NCBI RefSeq assembly: GCF_036014175.1
Contig: NZ_CP107917.1
Coordinates: 7,688,001-7,752,000 of the forward strand
DNA: 64,000 bases
From: Streptomyces sp. NBC_00443
Lineage (GTDB): Bacteria > Actinomycetota > Actinomycetes > Streptomycetales > Streptomycetaceae
Direction: 5' to 3'
The position numbers were made by a program, and so were the translations under genes. Each line of letters starts with the position of its first letter. Within the stretch, counting starts at the first letter, position 1. The notes below the pieces were generated by a model. That model saw nothing but the letters and a program-made list of their open reading frames with translations. It was not told the origin of the DNA and ran no database searches. This document shows positions 46,500-54,770 of the stretch, in pieces.

Positions 46500-46683
46500 T
46501 CCCCGTCGCTGTCCGGCGTCGTCCGCCGTCCGTCCGTCTGGTGGACCGGCGGCCGGGCACCGACCCGGGACGTGGGAGGATCGAAGGTGGCGGGCCGGGG
46601 CCGCGCACCTGGTCACGCCGTCGACGTACGCGAGGACGCGCGTACGCAGGGCAGTACCAGGGCGCGAGCACTGAGGAGCACCG

Positions 46684-47868
46684 TTGAGCAGGTTGCGCTG
46701 GCTGACCGCGGGGGAGTCCCACGGTCCCGCACTCGTGGCGACGCTGGAGGGCCTTCCCGCCGGCGTGCCGATCACCACGGAGATGGTGGCGGACCACCTG
46801 GCCCGGCGCCGGCTCGGTTATGGACGCGGTGCGCGCATGAAGTTCGAGCGCGACGAGGTCACGTTCATCGGTGGTGTGCGGCACGGTCTGACGCTGGGTT
46901 CCCCGGTCGCGATCATGGTGGGCAACACCGAGTGGCCGAAGTGGGAACAGGTCATGTCGGCCGACCCGATCGACCCCGAGATCCTCGCCGGCCTCGCCCG
47001 CAACGCGCCGCTGACCCGTCCGCGCCCCGGTCACGCGGACCTCGCGGGCATGCAGAAGTACGGCTTCGACGAGGCCCGGCCCATCCTGGAGCGCGCCTCC
47101 GCGCGTGAGACGGCGGCGCGGGTGGCGCTGGGCGCGGTCGCCCGGTCGTACCTCAAGGAGACGGCCGGCATCGAGATCGTCAGCCATGTCGTGGAGCTGG
47201 CCGCCGCGAAGGCGCCGCAGGGTGTGTACCCGACGCCGGGCGACGTCGAGAAGCTGGACGCGGACCCGGTGCGCTGCCTGGACGCGGACGCGTCGAAGGC
47301 GATGGTCGCGGAGATCGACCAGGCCCACAAGGATGGCGACACCCTCGGTGGCGTGGTCGAGATCCTGGCGTACGGCGTGCCCGTCGGCCTGGGCTCGCAC
47401 GTGCACTGGGACCGCAAGCTGGACGCCCGCCTCGCCGGTGCGCTCATGGGTATCCAGGCCATCAAGGGTGTCGAGCTCGGTGACGGTTTCGAGCTGGCGC
47501 GGGTGCCCGGTTCCAAGGCGCACGACGAGATCGTGAACACACCCGAGGGCATCCGCCGCGTCTCCGGCCGCTCCGGCGGCACCGAGGGCGGCCTCACGAC
47601 CGGTGAGCTGCTTCGGGTCCGCGCCGCGATGAAGCCGATCGCGACGGTGCCGCGCGCTCTGCAGACGGTGGACGTGACCACGGGTGAGGCGACGCAGGCT
47701 CATCACCAGCGCTCGGACGTGTCCGCGGTTCCGGCCGCCGGCATCGTCGCCGAGGCCATGGTGGCGCTCGTCCTGGCGGATGCGGTGGCGGAGAAGTTCG
47801 GCGGCGACTCGGTGACCGAGACCCGCCGCAACGTGACCTCGTACCTCGACAACCTGGCCATCCGGTGA
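46684..47868 (+). CDS. aroC: chorismate synthase
   Basis: AroC removes phosphate from EPSP to give chorismate and needs reduced FMN. The 394-residue protein shows the N-terminal LTAGESHGPALVATLEGLP, central RASARETAARVALGA, and AAMKPIATVPRAL near the C-terminus. It begins at a TTG with GAGGAG five bases before it. It is coupled to aroK by GTGA. Confidence 0.97.
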   Translation: MSRLRWLTAGESHGPALVATLEGLPAGVPITTEMVADHLARRRLGYGRGARMKFERDEVTFIGGVRHGLTLGSPVAIMVGNTEWPKWEQVMSADPIDPEILAGLARNAPLTRPRPGHADLAGMQKYGFDEARPILERASARETAARVALGAVARSYLKETAGIEIVSHVVELAAAKAPQGVYPTPGDVEKLDADPVRCLDADASKAMVAEIDQAHKDGDTLGGVVEILAYGVPVGLGSHVHWDRKLDARLAGALMGIQAIKGVELGDGFELARVPGSKAHDEIVNTPEGIRRVSGRSGGTEGGLTTGELLRVRAAMKPIATVPRALQTVDVTTGEATQAHHQRSDVSAVPAAGIVAEAMVALVLADAVAEKFGGDSVTETRRNVTSYLDNLAIR

Positions 47869-48381
47869 GCGCAGCACCCGTGGTCGTCCTCGTCGGCCCG
47901 ATGGGCGTGGGCAAGTCCACAGTGGGGCAGATGCTGGCCGACCGGCTGGGCGTGGCCTACCGGGACACCGACGACGACATCGTCGCCGAGCAGGGCCGGA
48001 CCATCGCCGAGATCTTCGTCGACGAGGGCGAGCCCGCCTTCCGGGCGATCGAGAAGCAGGCGGTGCACCGGGCGCTCGCCGAGCACGACGGCGTCCTCGC
48101 CCTCGGCGGCGGCGCGATCCTCGACGCGGACACGCGTGCGCTGCTGGCCGGCCAGCGGGTGGCGTACCTGTCGATGGACGTCGAGGAAGCGGTCAAGCGC
48201 ACCGGCCTCAACGCCGCCCGCCCGCTCCTCGCGGTCAACCCGCGCAAGCAGTGGCGCGAGCTGATGGAGGCCCGCCGCCATCTGTACGAGGGGTGGCCAC
48301 GGCGGTCGTCGCCACCGACGGCCGTACCCCGAGGAAGTGACCCAAGCCGCCCTGGACGCACTGGAGTTGAAGGACGTATGA
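47865..48381 (+). pseudogene. aroK: shikimate kinase, frameshifted twice as read
   Basis: The N-terminal 140 residues are typical shikimate kinase: Walker A GPMGVGKST, DTDDDI with the shikimate-binding Asp, and GGGA. After RRHLYEG the frame is lost. Adding one G in the four-G run at 48290-48293 and one near 48331 restores VATAVVATDGRTPEEVTQAALDAL and a stop at 48381. The repaired protein has 172 residues, family length. As read, the losses fuse AroK in frame with AroB. Sequencing error is the likely reason, because both sites are next to G runs. Confidence 0.88.
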
Positions 48382-49469
48382 GTGAGGCAGTGACGCGGAT
48401 CCAGGTCGGCGGCACCGCGGGCAGCGAACCGTACGAGGTCCTGGTGGGCCCTCAACTGCTGGGCGAGCTCGGCGGGTTGATCGGGGAGAAGGCCAAGCGG
48501 GTCGCCGTCATTCACCCGGAGGCGCTGGCCGGGACCGGTGACGCGCTGCGGGCCGACCTGGTCGAGCAGGGCTATGACGCGGTCGCCATCCAGGTGCCGA
48601 ACGCGGAAGAGGCCAAGACCGCCGAGGTCGCCGCCTACTGCTGGAAGGCGCTGGGCCAGTCGGGCTTCACCCGCTCCGACGTCATCGTCGGCGTCGGCGG
48701 CGGCGCGACCACCGACCTCGCCGGTTTCGTGGCCGCGAGCTGGCTGCGCGGGGTGCGCTGGATCGCCGTACCGACCACCGTGCTCGCCATGGTCGACGCG
48801 GCCGTCGGCGGCAAGACCGGCATCAACACCGCCGAGGGCAAGAACCTCGTCGGCGCCTTCCACCCGCCTGCCGGTGTGCTGTGCGACCTTGCCGCGCTGG
48901 AGTCCCTCCCGGTCAACGACTACGTGTCCGGGCTCGCCGAGATCATCAAGGCCGGTTTCATCGCCGACCCGGCGATCCTGGAGCTCATCGAGTCCGACCC
49001 CGAGGCCGCCCGCACCCCGGCCGGCCCGCACACCGCCGAGCTGATCGAGCGCTCCATCCGGGTCAAGGCCGAGGTCGTCTCCTCGGACCTGAGGGAGTCC
49101 GGCCTGCGGGAGATCCTCAACTACGGCCACACCCTCGGCCACGCCATCGAGAAGAACGAGCGCTACAAGTGGCGGCACGGCGCCGCGGTCTCCGTCGGTA
49201 TGCACTTCGCCGCCGAACTCGGCCGTCTCGCCGGGCGGTTGGACGACGCGACGGCCGACCGTCACCGCACGATCCTCGAAGCGGTCGGCCTGCCGCTGCA
49301 CTACCGCTACGACCAGTGGCCCAAGCTGCTGGAGAACATGAAGGTCGACAAGAAGTCCCGCGGCAATCTGCTGCGCTTCATCGTGCTGGACGGCCTGGCC
49401 AAGCCGACCGTCCTGGAGGGACCGGACCCGGCCGTGCTGCTCGCCGCGTACGGCGAAGTCGGCCAGTAA
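48378..49469 (+). CDS. aroB: 3-dehydroquinate synthase
   Basis: AroB cyclises DAHP to 3-dehydroquinate, the second shikimate step, with NAD and a metal ion. It has 363 residues. Signatures are VGVGGGATTDLAGF, AVGGKTGIN, and the metal ligands in GLAEIIKAG and NYGHTLGHAIE. The ATG at 48378 overlaps the repaired aroK stop (ATGA) and has GAAGGA before it. In the raw sequence an open frame continues from aroK, but the ATG with its ribosome site is the natural start. Confidence 0.96.
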   Translation: MSEAVTRIQVGGTAGSEPYEVLVGPQLLGELGGLIGEKAKRVAVIHPEALAGTGDALRADLVEQGYDAVAIQVPNAEEAKTAEVAAYCWKALGQSGFTRSDVIVGVGGGATTDLAGFVAASWLRGVRWIAVPTTVLAMVDAAVGGKTGINTAEGKNLVGAFHPPAGVLCDLAALESLPVNDYVSGLAEIIKAGFIADPAILELIESDPEAARTPAGPHTAELIERSIRVKAEVVSSDLRESGLREILNYGHTLGHAIEKNERYKWRHGAAVSVGMHFAAELGRLAGRLDDATADRHRTILEAVGLPLHYRYDQWPKLLENMKVDKKSRGNLLRFIVLDGLAKPTVLEGPDPAVLLAAYGEVGQ

Positions 49470-49523
49470 GTCCACGAAAAGCGCGCTTCCGTCCGATTCG
49501 CCTGTGGCGATGGGCACTTCGGA

Positions 49524-49561
49524 CCGCCCCCGGCCGTTCACCAAACGACGGCCGGGGGCGG
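49524..49561 (+). terminator. 14-bp hairpin after aroB
   Basis: Perfect arms at 49524-49537 and 49548-49561 with a 10-nt loop lie 54 nt after the aroB stop and end the aro gene group. Confidence 0.8.
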
Positions 49562-49636
49562 TACCGTTCGGTAGCGAGCGGGTCATGCCCGCTGCCAGCA
49601 CCAATGGCCATGGAAGACGAGACGGAGTGGCACCGG

Positions 49637-50545
49637 ATGCAGCACGCAGTGGGTTCTCCGCTGCCGCCGCCCCACCAGTCGGGGAACGGCTGGTCGCCGG
49701 CCGCACAACACCCGGGTCCGCATCACCCGGGCACGCACCAGGGACCCGCCCCGCACCAGGTACCCGTCCCGCACCAGGGCTCCGCCCCAGTGCCGCCGCC
49801 ACCCCCGGCACCGGGCTTCACACCCCCTGGAGCACCCCCCGGAAGTCCCTCCGGACCGGTCCCGCCCGCGCCACAGCACACCCACGTCCCGCCCACGCCC
49901 GAGACCACGGGCCACGTACCCCTCCCGCCCGGCGGCCCGGTCGGCATGCCGAGCGCCCCGCCCGCCACGGCGGCCCCGGACCCGGCGGCCACCACACTCG
50001 CCGTACTGCTCATCGGGCCGGCCGGCGCCGGCAAGACGAGCGTTGCCAAGTACTGGGCGGATCACCGCCGCGTCCCCACGGCCCACATCAGCCTCGACGA
50101 CGTCCGCGAATGGGTCCGCTCGGGCTTCGCCGACCCCCAGTCCGGGTGGAACGACAACTCCGAGGCCCAGTACCGCCTGGCCCGCCGCACCTGCGGCTTC
50201 GCCGCGCGGAACTTCCTGGCCAACGGCATCTCGTGCATCCTCGACGACGCGGTCTTCCCCGACCGCCCGGTGGTGGGCCTCGGCGGCTGGAAGCGCCATG
50301 TCGGTCCCGGCCTCCTCCCTGTCGTCCTGCTCCCGGGCCTGGAGATCGTCCTGGAGCGCAACGCCGAGCGCACGGGCAACCGCCGCCTCACCGACGAGGA
50401 GGTGGCCCGCATCCACGGCCGCATGGCCGGCTGGTACGGCTCCGGCCTCCCGATCATCGACAACTCCCAACTCGACGTCCCCCAGACAGCCCAGATCCTG
50501 GACGACGTACTGGCCCGCTCCATCGCCAGCCCCCCGAGCTGGTAA
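49637..50545 (+). CDS. P-loop ATPase/kinase-like protein with Pro-rich N-terminus
   Basis: The first 118 residues are a low-complexity Pro/His/Gly-rich region. The rest is a P-loop domain with LLIGPAGAGKTSVAKYWA (127-135 contains the P-loop), SLDDVREWVRSGFADPQ, and ILDDAVFPDR with a Walker B-like aspartate. LERNAERTG in the middle resembles zeta-toxin or polynucleotide kinase-type lids. ATG at 49637 is preferred to 49604 or 49610 because GGAG is nine bases before it. The final codons are copied into the tandem array downstream. The substrate is unknown. Confidence 0.75.
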   Translation: MQHAVGSPLPPPHQSGNGWSPAAQHPGPHHPGTHQGPAPHQVPVPHQGSAPVPPPPPAPGFTPPGAPPGSPSGPVPPAPQHTHVPPTPETTGHVPLPPGGPVGMPSAPPATAAPDPAATTLAVLLIGPAGAGKTSVAKYWADHRRVPTAHISLDDVREWVRSGFADPQSGWNDNSEAQYRLARRTCGFAARNFLANGISCILDDAVFPDRPVVGLGGWKRHVGPGLLPVVLLPGLEIVLERNAERTGNRRLTDEEVARIHGRMAGWYGSGLPIIDNSQLDVPQTAQILDDVLARSIASPPSW

Positions 50546-50845
50546 CCCGCGTGAGCGGAGCCACCTCTCAGGGGCGCTGGGAACTGCGCGAGCACCCCCA
50601 CCGGACCGCAGACGACCCACAACTTCACGCCGCCCCCGAGCTGGCAACCAACGCGCCCGGTCCCACCTGAGGGGCGCGGGGAACTGCGCGATCAGCCCCC
50701 ACCGGACCGCAGCCGGCACGCAACCTCACGCCGCCCCTCCCGAGCTGGTAACCAACGCGCCCGGTCCCACCTGAGGGGCGCGGGGAACTGCGCGACCAGC
50801 CCCCACCGAACCCGCAGACGGCACACAACCTCAAGCCGCACCCCC
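50536..50845. repeat. three tandem units of 102-104 bp starting inside the P-loop gene
   Basis: Each unit begins GAGCTGG(T/C)AACC and contains the core GGGGCGCGGGGAACTGCGCG (one mismatch in unit 1), then CCCCCACCG. Unit starts are 50536, 50638 and 50742. Unit 1 begins within the last codons and stop of the P-loop gene. The core looks like a common dispersed Streptomyces repeat. Confidence 0.85.
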
Positions 50846-50944
50846 GTCCCCGAACGGCACCCCGCCCAACCCGCATAATCCGGACACCGCCCACTCAGAC
50901 GCCCTCAACCGGCGCCAACCCAGCGAAGCTCATACGCTCGGGTC
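50546..50944. other. 399-bp intergenic region before the M24 peptidase gene
   Basis: Most of it is the tandem array. The last 100 bp hold no recognisable gene. CATACGCTCGG just before the next ATG may include a -10 (TACGCT) 7 bases from the start. Confidence 0.6.
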
Positions 50945-52051
50945 ATGTCAGAGGTGTACGCCACCCGCCGCTCCAGGCTGAGGGACCGCTGCCAGGCCAG
51001 CGGCAGCGCCACCGCGCTGATCTCCCGCCCCGCCAACGTCCGCTACCTCGCGGGCGCCGCCCCGCAGGGCTCCGTGCTGCTCCTCGGCAAGACCGAAGAC
51101 CTGCTCGTGTGCACCGGCCCGCCCGACGACCGGCCCTCGGAGGGCCGCCCGGACGAGGCATTGCGGATCCACGTCCTCCCCGGCGCCGGAGGCGACCCCG
51201 CAGTCGCCGCGGCCGACCTCGCGGCGGGGCAGGGAGGGGTCCGCCTCGCCGTGGAGGAACACCACCTCACCGTGGCCCGCCACAGAGCCATCCGGTCGGT
51301 CGTCCCGCGCCTGCGCCTCGCCGACCTCGGCGGAGCCGTGGAACAGCTCAGGGTCGTCAAGGACGAGGAAGAGATCTCCTGCATCCGGATCGGCGCGGAG
51401 ATCGCCGACCAGGCCCTCGGGGAGCTGCTCGAATCCATCCTCGTCGGCCGCACCGAACGCCACCTCGCCCTCGAACTCGAACGACGCCTCGTCGATCACG
51501 GCGCCGACGGCCCCGCCTTCGCCACCTCCGTCGCCACCGGCCCGAACGCCGGCCGCCGCGCTCATCGGCCCACCGACCGCCGCGTGGAGGAGGGCGACTT
51601 CCTCTCCGTCTGCCTCGGGGCGACGTATCGCGGCTACCGCTGCGAGATCGGCCGTACGTTCGTGATCGGTACGTCCCCCGCCGACTGGCAGATCGAGCTG
51701 TACGACCTCGTCTTCGCCGCTCAGCGCGCCGGACGGGAGAGTCTGGTGCCCGGCGCCGCCTATCGTGATGTGGACCGCGCGGCACGGCAGGTGCTGGACT
51801 CCGCGGGGTACGCGCAGGGCCTTCCGGCACTGACGGGGCACGGCGTGGGACTCGAAATCGACGAGGACCCGCAGTTGGCTCCCGCGGCCATGGGTAAACT
51901 GGACGCTTGCGTGCCGGTCACCGTCGAACCGGGGGTCCACCTCCCGGGCCGGGGCGGTGTCCGGATCGATGACACGCTCGTCGTTCGCCCCGAGGCGGAC
52001 GGCGGACCCGAGCTACTCACCATCACGACCAAGGAGCTGCTCGCCCTCTAG
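50945..52051 (+). CDS. M24 (Xaa-Pro aminopeptidase-like) protein, metal ligands degenerate
   Basis: The 368-residue protein has the creatinase-like N-domain and a pita-bread C-domain. The M24 dimetal set D-D-H-E-E is altered: C223 in SVCLGA and E234 in CEIGRT replace Asp, H299 and E328 are kept, and D342 (RIDDT) replaces Glu. A second conserved His (EIHE) is Asp (EIDE). Activity as an aminopeptidase is therefore doubtful. The gene sits before efp, as does pepQ in other actinobacteria. Confidence 0.85.
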   Translation: MSEVYATRRSRLRDRCQASGSATALISRPANVRYLAGAAPQGSVLLLGKTEDLLVCTGPPDDRPSEGRPDEALRIHVLPGAGGDPAVAAADLAAGQGGVRLAVEEHHLTVARHRAIRSVVPRLRLADLGGAVEQLRVVKDEEEISCIRIGAEIADQALGELLESILVGRTERHLALELERRLVDHGADGPAFATSVATGPNAGRRAHRPTDRRVEEGDFLSVCLGATYRGYRCEIGRTFVIGTSPADWQIELYDLVFAAQRAGRESLVPGAAYRDVDRAARQVLDSAGYAQGLPALTGHGVGLEIDEDPQLAPAAMGKLDACVPVTVEPGVHLPGRGGVRIDDTLVVRPEADGGPELLTITTKELLAL

Positions 52052-52118
52052 CGACCCCAGGGAAGTTCAGGCACGTTCCCACGCCGCCCGGAACGCACTC
52101 TCGCCGCACCGGCCGAAG

Positions 52119-52144
52119 GCCCCAGTAGCTCCGCTACGAGGGGC
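52119..52144 (+). other. hairpin in the efp leader
   Basis: GCCCC...GGGGC encloses a second stem GTAGC-TCC-GCTAC in the 210-nt gap between the M24 gene and efp. It could end the M24 transcript or form part of the efp leader. Confidence 0.5.
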
Positions 52145-52261
52145 TCCACCCGGCACACCGAGAGCACGCACCGAACGACGCGGGAAAGCACCTGCTCTTC
52201 CCCGGCGCCGCTCGTGGCGCGCCCCGGGGTCGTCCACGTCAGTCCAGGAGATTCCGCAACC

Positions 52262-52828
52262 GTGGCTTCCACGAACGACCTCAAGAACGGCCTGGTGCTC
52301 AAGCTCGAAGGCGGCCAGCTCTGGTCCGTTGTCGAGTTCCAGCACGTCAAGCCCGGCAAGGGCCCGGCCTTCGTGCGCACCAAGCTCAAGAACGTGCTCT
52401 CCGGCAAGGTCGTCGACAAGACGTTCAACGCCGGCGTCAAGGTCGAGACGGCCACTGTCGACAAGCGCGACATGCAGTTCTCCTACATGGACGGCGAGTA
52501 CTTCGTCTTCATGGACATGGAGACCTACGACCAGCTCATGGTCGACCGCAAGGCCGTCGGCGACGCCGCCAACTTCCTGATCGAGGGCTTCACGGCCACC
52601 GTCGCGCAGCACGAGGGCGAGGTGCTCTTCGTCGAGCTGCCCGCCGCCGTCGAGCTCGTGATCCAGGAGACCGAGCCGGGTGTCCAGGGCGACCGCTCCA
52701 CCGGTGGCACCAAGCCCGCCACGCTGGAGACCGGCCACCAGATCAACGTGCCGCTCTTCATCACCACCGGTGAGAAGATCAAGGTCGACACCCGCACGAG
52801 CGACTACCTCGGCCGGGTGAACAGCTAA
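52262..52828 (+). CDS. efp: elongation factor P
   Basis: EF-P relieves ribosome stalling at polyproline stretches. The protein has 188 residues, the standard three-domain size. The tip loop KPGKGPAF with Lys33 is of the PGKGP type seen in actinobacteria, where it is reported to work without modification. No epmA/epmB-type modification genes are in the window. GTG start, AGGAG 11 bases upstream. nusB starts directly after the stop. Confidence 0.97.
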   Translation: MASTNDLKNGLVLKLEGGQLWSVVEFQHVKPGKGPAFVRTKLKNVLSGKVVDKTFNAGVKVETATVDKRDMQFSYMDGEYFVFMDMETYDQLMVDRKAVGDAANFLIEGFTATVAQHEGEVLFVELPAAVELVIQETEPGVQGDRSTGGTKPATLETGHQINVPLFITTGEKIKVDTRTSDYLGRVNS

Positions 52829-52829
52829 A

Positions 52830-53264
52830 TTGGCTGCCCGCAACACGGCCCGCAAGCGCGCCTTCCAGATCCTCTTCGAGGGTGACCAGCGCGACGCAGG
52901 AGTCCTGACGGTCCTCGCGGACTGGATCCGGCTCTCCCGGGACGACACCCGGCAGCCGCCGGTGAGCGAGTACACGATGCAGCTGGTCGAGGGCTACGCG
53001 CAGCACGCGCGGCGCATCGACGATCTGATCGCTCAGTACGCGGTCGGCTGGACGCTGGACCGGATGCCGGTCGTGGACCGCAACATTTTGCGCCTCGGCG
53101 CGTACGAGCTGATCTGGGTCGACGAGACGCCGGACGCCGTTGTGCTGGACGAGATGGTCGCGTTGGCGAAGGAGTTCTCCACGGACGAGTCGCCCTCGTT
53201 CGTCAACGGACTCCTCGGCCGGCTCAAGGACCTGAAGCCCTCGCTGCGCCGTGAGGAAGCGTAA
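52830..53264 (+). CDS. nusB: transcription antitermination factor NusB
   Basis: NusB with NusE binds boxA of rRNA leader RNA. The 144-residue helical protein shows ARNTARKRAFQILFEGDQR at the N-terminus and VDRNILRLGAYELIW plus GLLGRLKDL near the end, all family blocks. It starts with TTG, one base after the efp stop codon, so translation probably depends on efp. Confidence 0.95.
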   Translation: MAARNTARKRAFQILFEGDQRDAGVLTVLADWIRLSRDDTRQPPVSEYTMQLVEGYAQHARRIDDLIAQYAVGWTLDRMPVVDRNILRLGAYELIWVDETPDAVVLDEMVALAKEFSTDESPSFVNGLLGRLKDLKPSLRREEA

Positions 53265-53281
53265 GGGTTTCGACCGAAGAC

Positions 53282-53321
53282 GCCGGAGGGCCCGCAGCAA
53301 GGTTGCTGCGGGCCCTCCGGC
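53282..53321 (+). terminator. very strong hairpin after nusB
   Basis: A 19-bp perfect inverted repeat with two unpaired central bases (arms 53282-53300 and 53303-53321) starts 17 nt after the nusB stop. Confidence 0.85.
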
Positions 53322-53361
53322 CTCCCTGTGCCACTGGGCCCCTTCAGGCCCGCAGAACGCC

Positions 53362-53401
53362 GCCGGGGCGGCCGGAACCGCAAAGTTCCGGCCACCCCGG
53401 C
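53362..53401 (-). terminator. hairpin downstream of bldD
   Basis: Arms 53362-53378 and 53385-53401 pair with one C-A mismatch around a 6-nt loop. It lies 39 bp beyond the minus-strand bldD stop. Confidence 0.75.
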
Positions 53402-53439
53402 GGCACGTTTCTTCTCAAGGGGCTCAACGCGTGGAGCGC

Positions 53440-53943
53440 TCAGCTCTCGTCGGCGTGGGAGACCGCGCGACGCGCGTCCGCGTCCAGCACGCCCCAGCTG
53501 ATCAGCTGCTCGGTGAGGACCGAGGGGGACTGGTCGTAGATGACGGCGAGTGTGCGCAGGTCGTCCTGGCGGATCGAGAGCACCTTGCCGTTGTAGTCAC
53601 CGCGCTGCGACTGGATCGTCGCGGCGTACCGCTGCAGGGGCCCCGCCTTCTCGGCCGGTACGTGGGCAAGTCGCTCCAGGTCCAGGACCAGCTTCGGCGG
53701 CGGCTCGGCGGCCCCGCCCGGCGTGGTGCCCGGCAGCAGCTCCTGCACCGGAACGCCGTAGAAATCCGCCAGCTCGGCGAGGCGCTGCACGGTCACGGCG
53801 CGGTCCCCGCGCTCGTACGAACCGACCACGACGGCCTTCCAGCGGCCCTGGGACTTCTCCTCGACACCGTGAAGGGAAAGGCCCTGCTGGGTGCGGATGG
53901 CCCGGAGCTTGGCCCCGAGCTGTTTGGCGTATTCGCTGGACAT
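53440..53943 (-). CDS. bldD: developmental master regulator BldD
   Basis: BldD represses sporulation genes during vegetative growth and dimerises on tetrameric c-di-GMP. The 167-residue protein is the exact S. coelicolor length. A helix-turn-helix (about 8-62, LRAIRTQQGLSLHGVEEKS and GSYERGDRAVTV) is followed by the C-terminal domain with both c-di-GMP signatures, R114-G-D116 and R125-QD-D128. The ATG at 53943 has GGGGAG upstream; an open extension of 22 codons is not used in relatives. A BldD box lies 73 bp upstream, indicating autoregulation. Confidence 0.98.
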   Translation of the reverse strand: MSSEYAKQLGAKLRAIRTQQGLSLHGVEEKSQGRWKAVVVGSYERGDRAVTVQRLAELADFYGVPVQELLPGTTPGGAAEPPPKLVLDLERLAHVPAEKAGPLQRYAATIQSQRGDYNGKVLSIRQDDLRTLAVIYDQSPSVLTEQLISWGVLDADARRAVSHADES

Positions 53944-54015
53944 ATAGCTCCCCGGCACTGGGTCGACGCGACGTGGCTTGGGTTCCATGCCGCGCGGTTG
54001 GTAACTCACTGTGAG

Positions 54016-54030
54016 GTTACGCAGCGTTAC
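54016..54030. promoter_or_regulatory. BldD box upstream of bldD
   Basis: GTTACGCAGCGTTAC, read on the bldD strand as GTAACGCTGCGTAAC, fits the published BldD consensus nTnACnC(A/T)GnGTnAn at all specified bases and is a perfect palindrome apart from the central base. A second, weaker symmetric site (GTAACTCACTGTGAGGTTAC) overlaps it at 54001-54020. Confidence 0.75.
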
Positions 54031-54159
54031 TCTGGCGCGTCAAGCCGAATGGTCCACACCGACGCTTCCGTGCTATCGGTGACCGATTGGGCCAAGTGGG
54101 TGACAAGGGGTGCCTCGGCGGCCTGCTACGGTGGACGACGTAAACCAGACGTCCTTTAA

Positions 54160-54190
54160 GGTCCGTCCCGTGAGGCGGAGAAGGAGGTCC
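54160..54190 (+). promoter_or_regulatory. PyrR-binding loop overlapping the pyrR ribosome site
   Basis: TCCCGTGAGGC at 54166-54176, followed by GGAGAAGGAGG, matches the pyr mRNA motif UCCNGNGAGGCU...AAGG bound by PyrR-UMP. AAGGAGG (54181-54187) is the Shine-Dalgarno of pyrR, so binding would block translation, as reported for mycobacterial PyrR. TACGGT at 54127-54132 may be the -10. Confidence 0.65.
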
Positions 54191-54197
54191 CTTTCGT

Positions 54198-54770
54198 ATG
54201 GACAGGCAACAGGACACGCAAGCGTCCGATGCCCGGCCCGTTCTCGAAGGCCCTGACATCGCGCGGGTGTTGACCCGCATCGCCCACGAGATCGTCGAAC
54301 GCGCCAAGGGCGCCGACGACGTGGTGCTCCTCGGCATTCCGACCCGAGGTGTCTTCCTCGCCCAGCGGCTCGCCGCCAAGCTCGAGGAGGTCACCGACCG
54401 GAAGATCCCGGTCGGTTCGCTCGACATCACCATGTACCGCGACGACCTGCGCATGCACCCGCCGCGCGCGCTGGCCCGCACGGACATCCCCGGTGACGGC
54501 ATCGACGGCCGGCTGGTCGTCCTCGTCGACGACGTCCTCTTCTCCGGCCGCACCATCCGCGCCGCCCTGGACGCCCTGAACGACATCGGGCGTCCGCGCG
54601 CGGTGCAGCTCGCGGTGCTCGTCGACCGAGGCCATCGCGAACTGCCCATCCGCGCCGACTACGTCGGCAAGAACATCCCCACGTCGCTGCGGGAGACGGT
54701 CAAGGTCCAGCTCGCCGAGGAGGACGGTCGCGACACCGTACTTCTCGGTGCCAAGCAGACCTCCCAGTAG
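54198..54770 (+). CDS. pyrR: pyrimidine operon regulator PyrR (UPRTase)
   Basis: PyrR senses UMP and controls pyr mRNA; it also has uracil phosphoribosyltransferase activity. The 190-residue protein has the PRPP motif VVLVDDVLFSGRTIRAALD and GIPTRGVFLAQRLA. It begins 11 bases after AAGGAGG. It is the first gene of the pyrimidine operon and is divergent from bldD. Confidence 0.96.
   Translation: MDRQQDTQASDARPVLEGPDIARVLTRIAHEIVERAKGADDVVLLGIPTRGVFLAQRLAAKLEEVTDRKIPVGSLDITMYRDDLRMHPPRALARTDIPGDGIDGRLVVLVDDVLFSGRTIRAALDALNDIGRPRAVQLAVLVDRGHRELPIRADYVGKNIPTSLRETVKVQLAEEDGRDTVLLGAKQTSQ

Noticed and set aside
47865..49469. Bifunctional AroK-AroB fusion enzyme
   Set aside because: Explained by two missing bases; a good aroB start with ribosome site is present and the repaired aroK has family length.
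50536..50845. CRISPR array
   Set aside because: Units are contiguous tandem copies with no unique spacers and no cas genes are nearby.
53944..54009. N-terminal extension of BldD by 22 residues
   Set aside because: BldD of S. coelicolor begins MSSEYAKQLG, and GGGGAG precedes that ATG.
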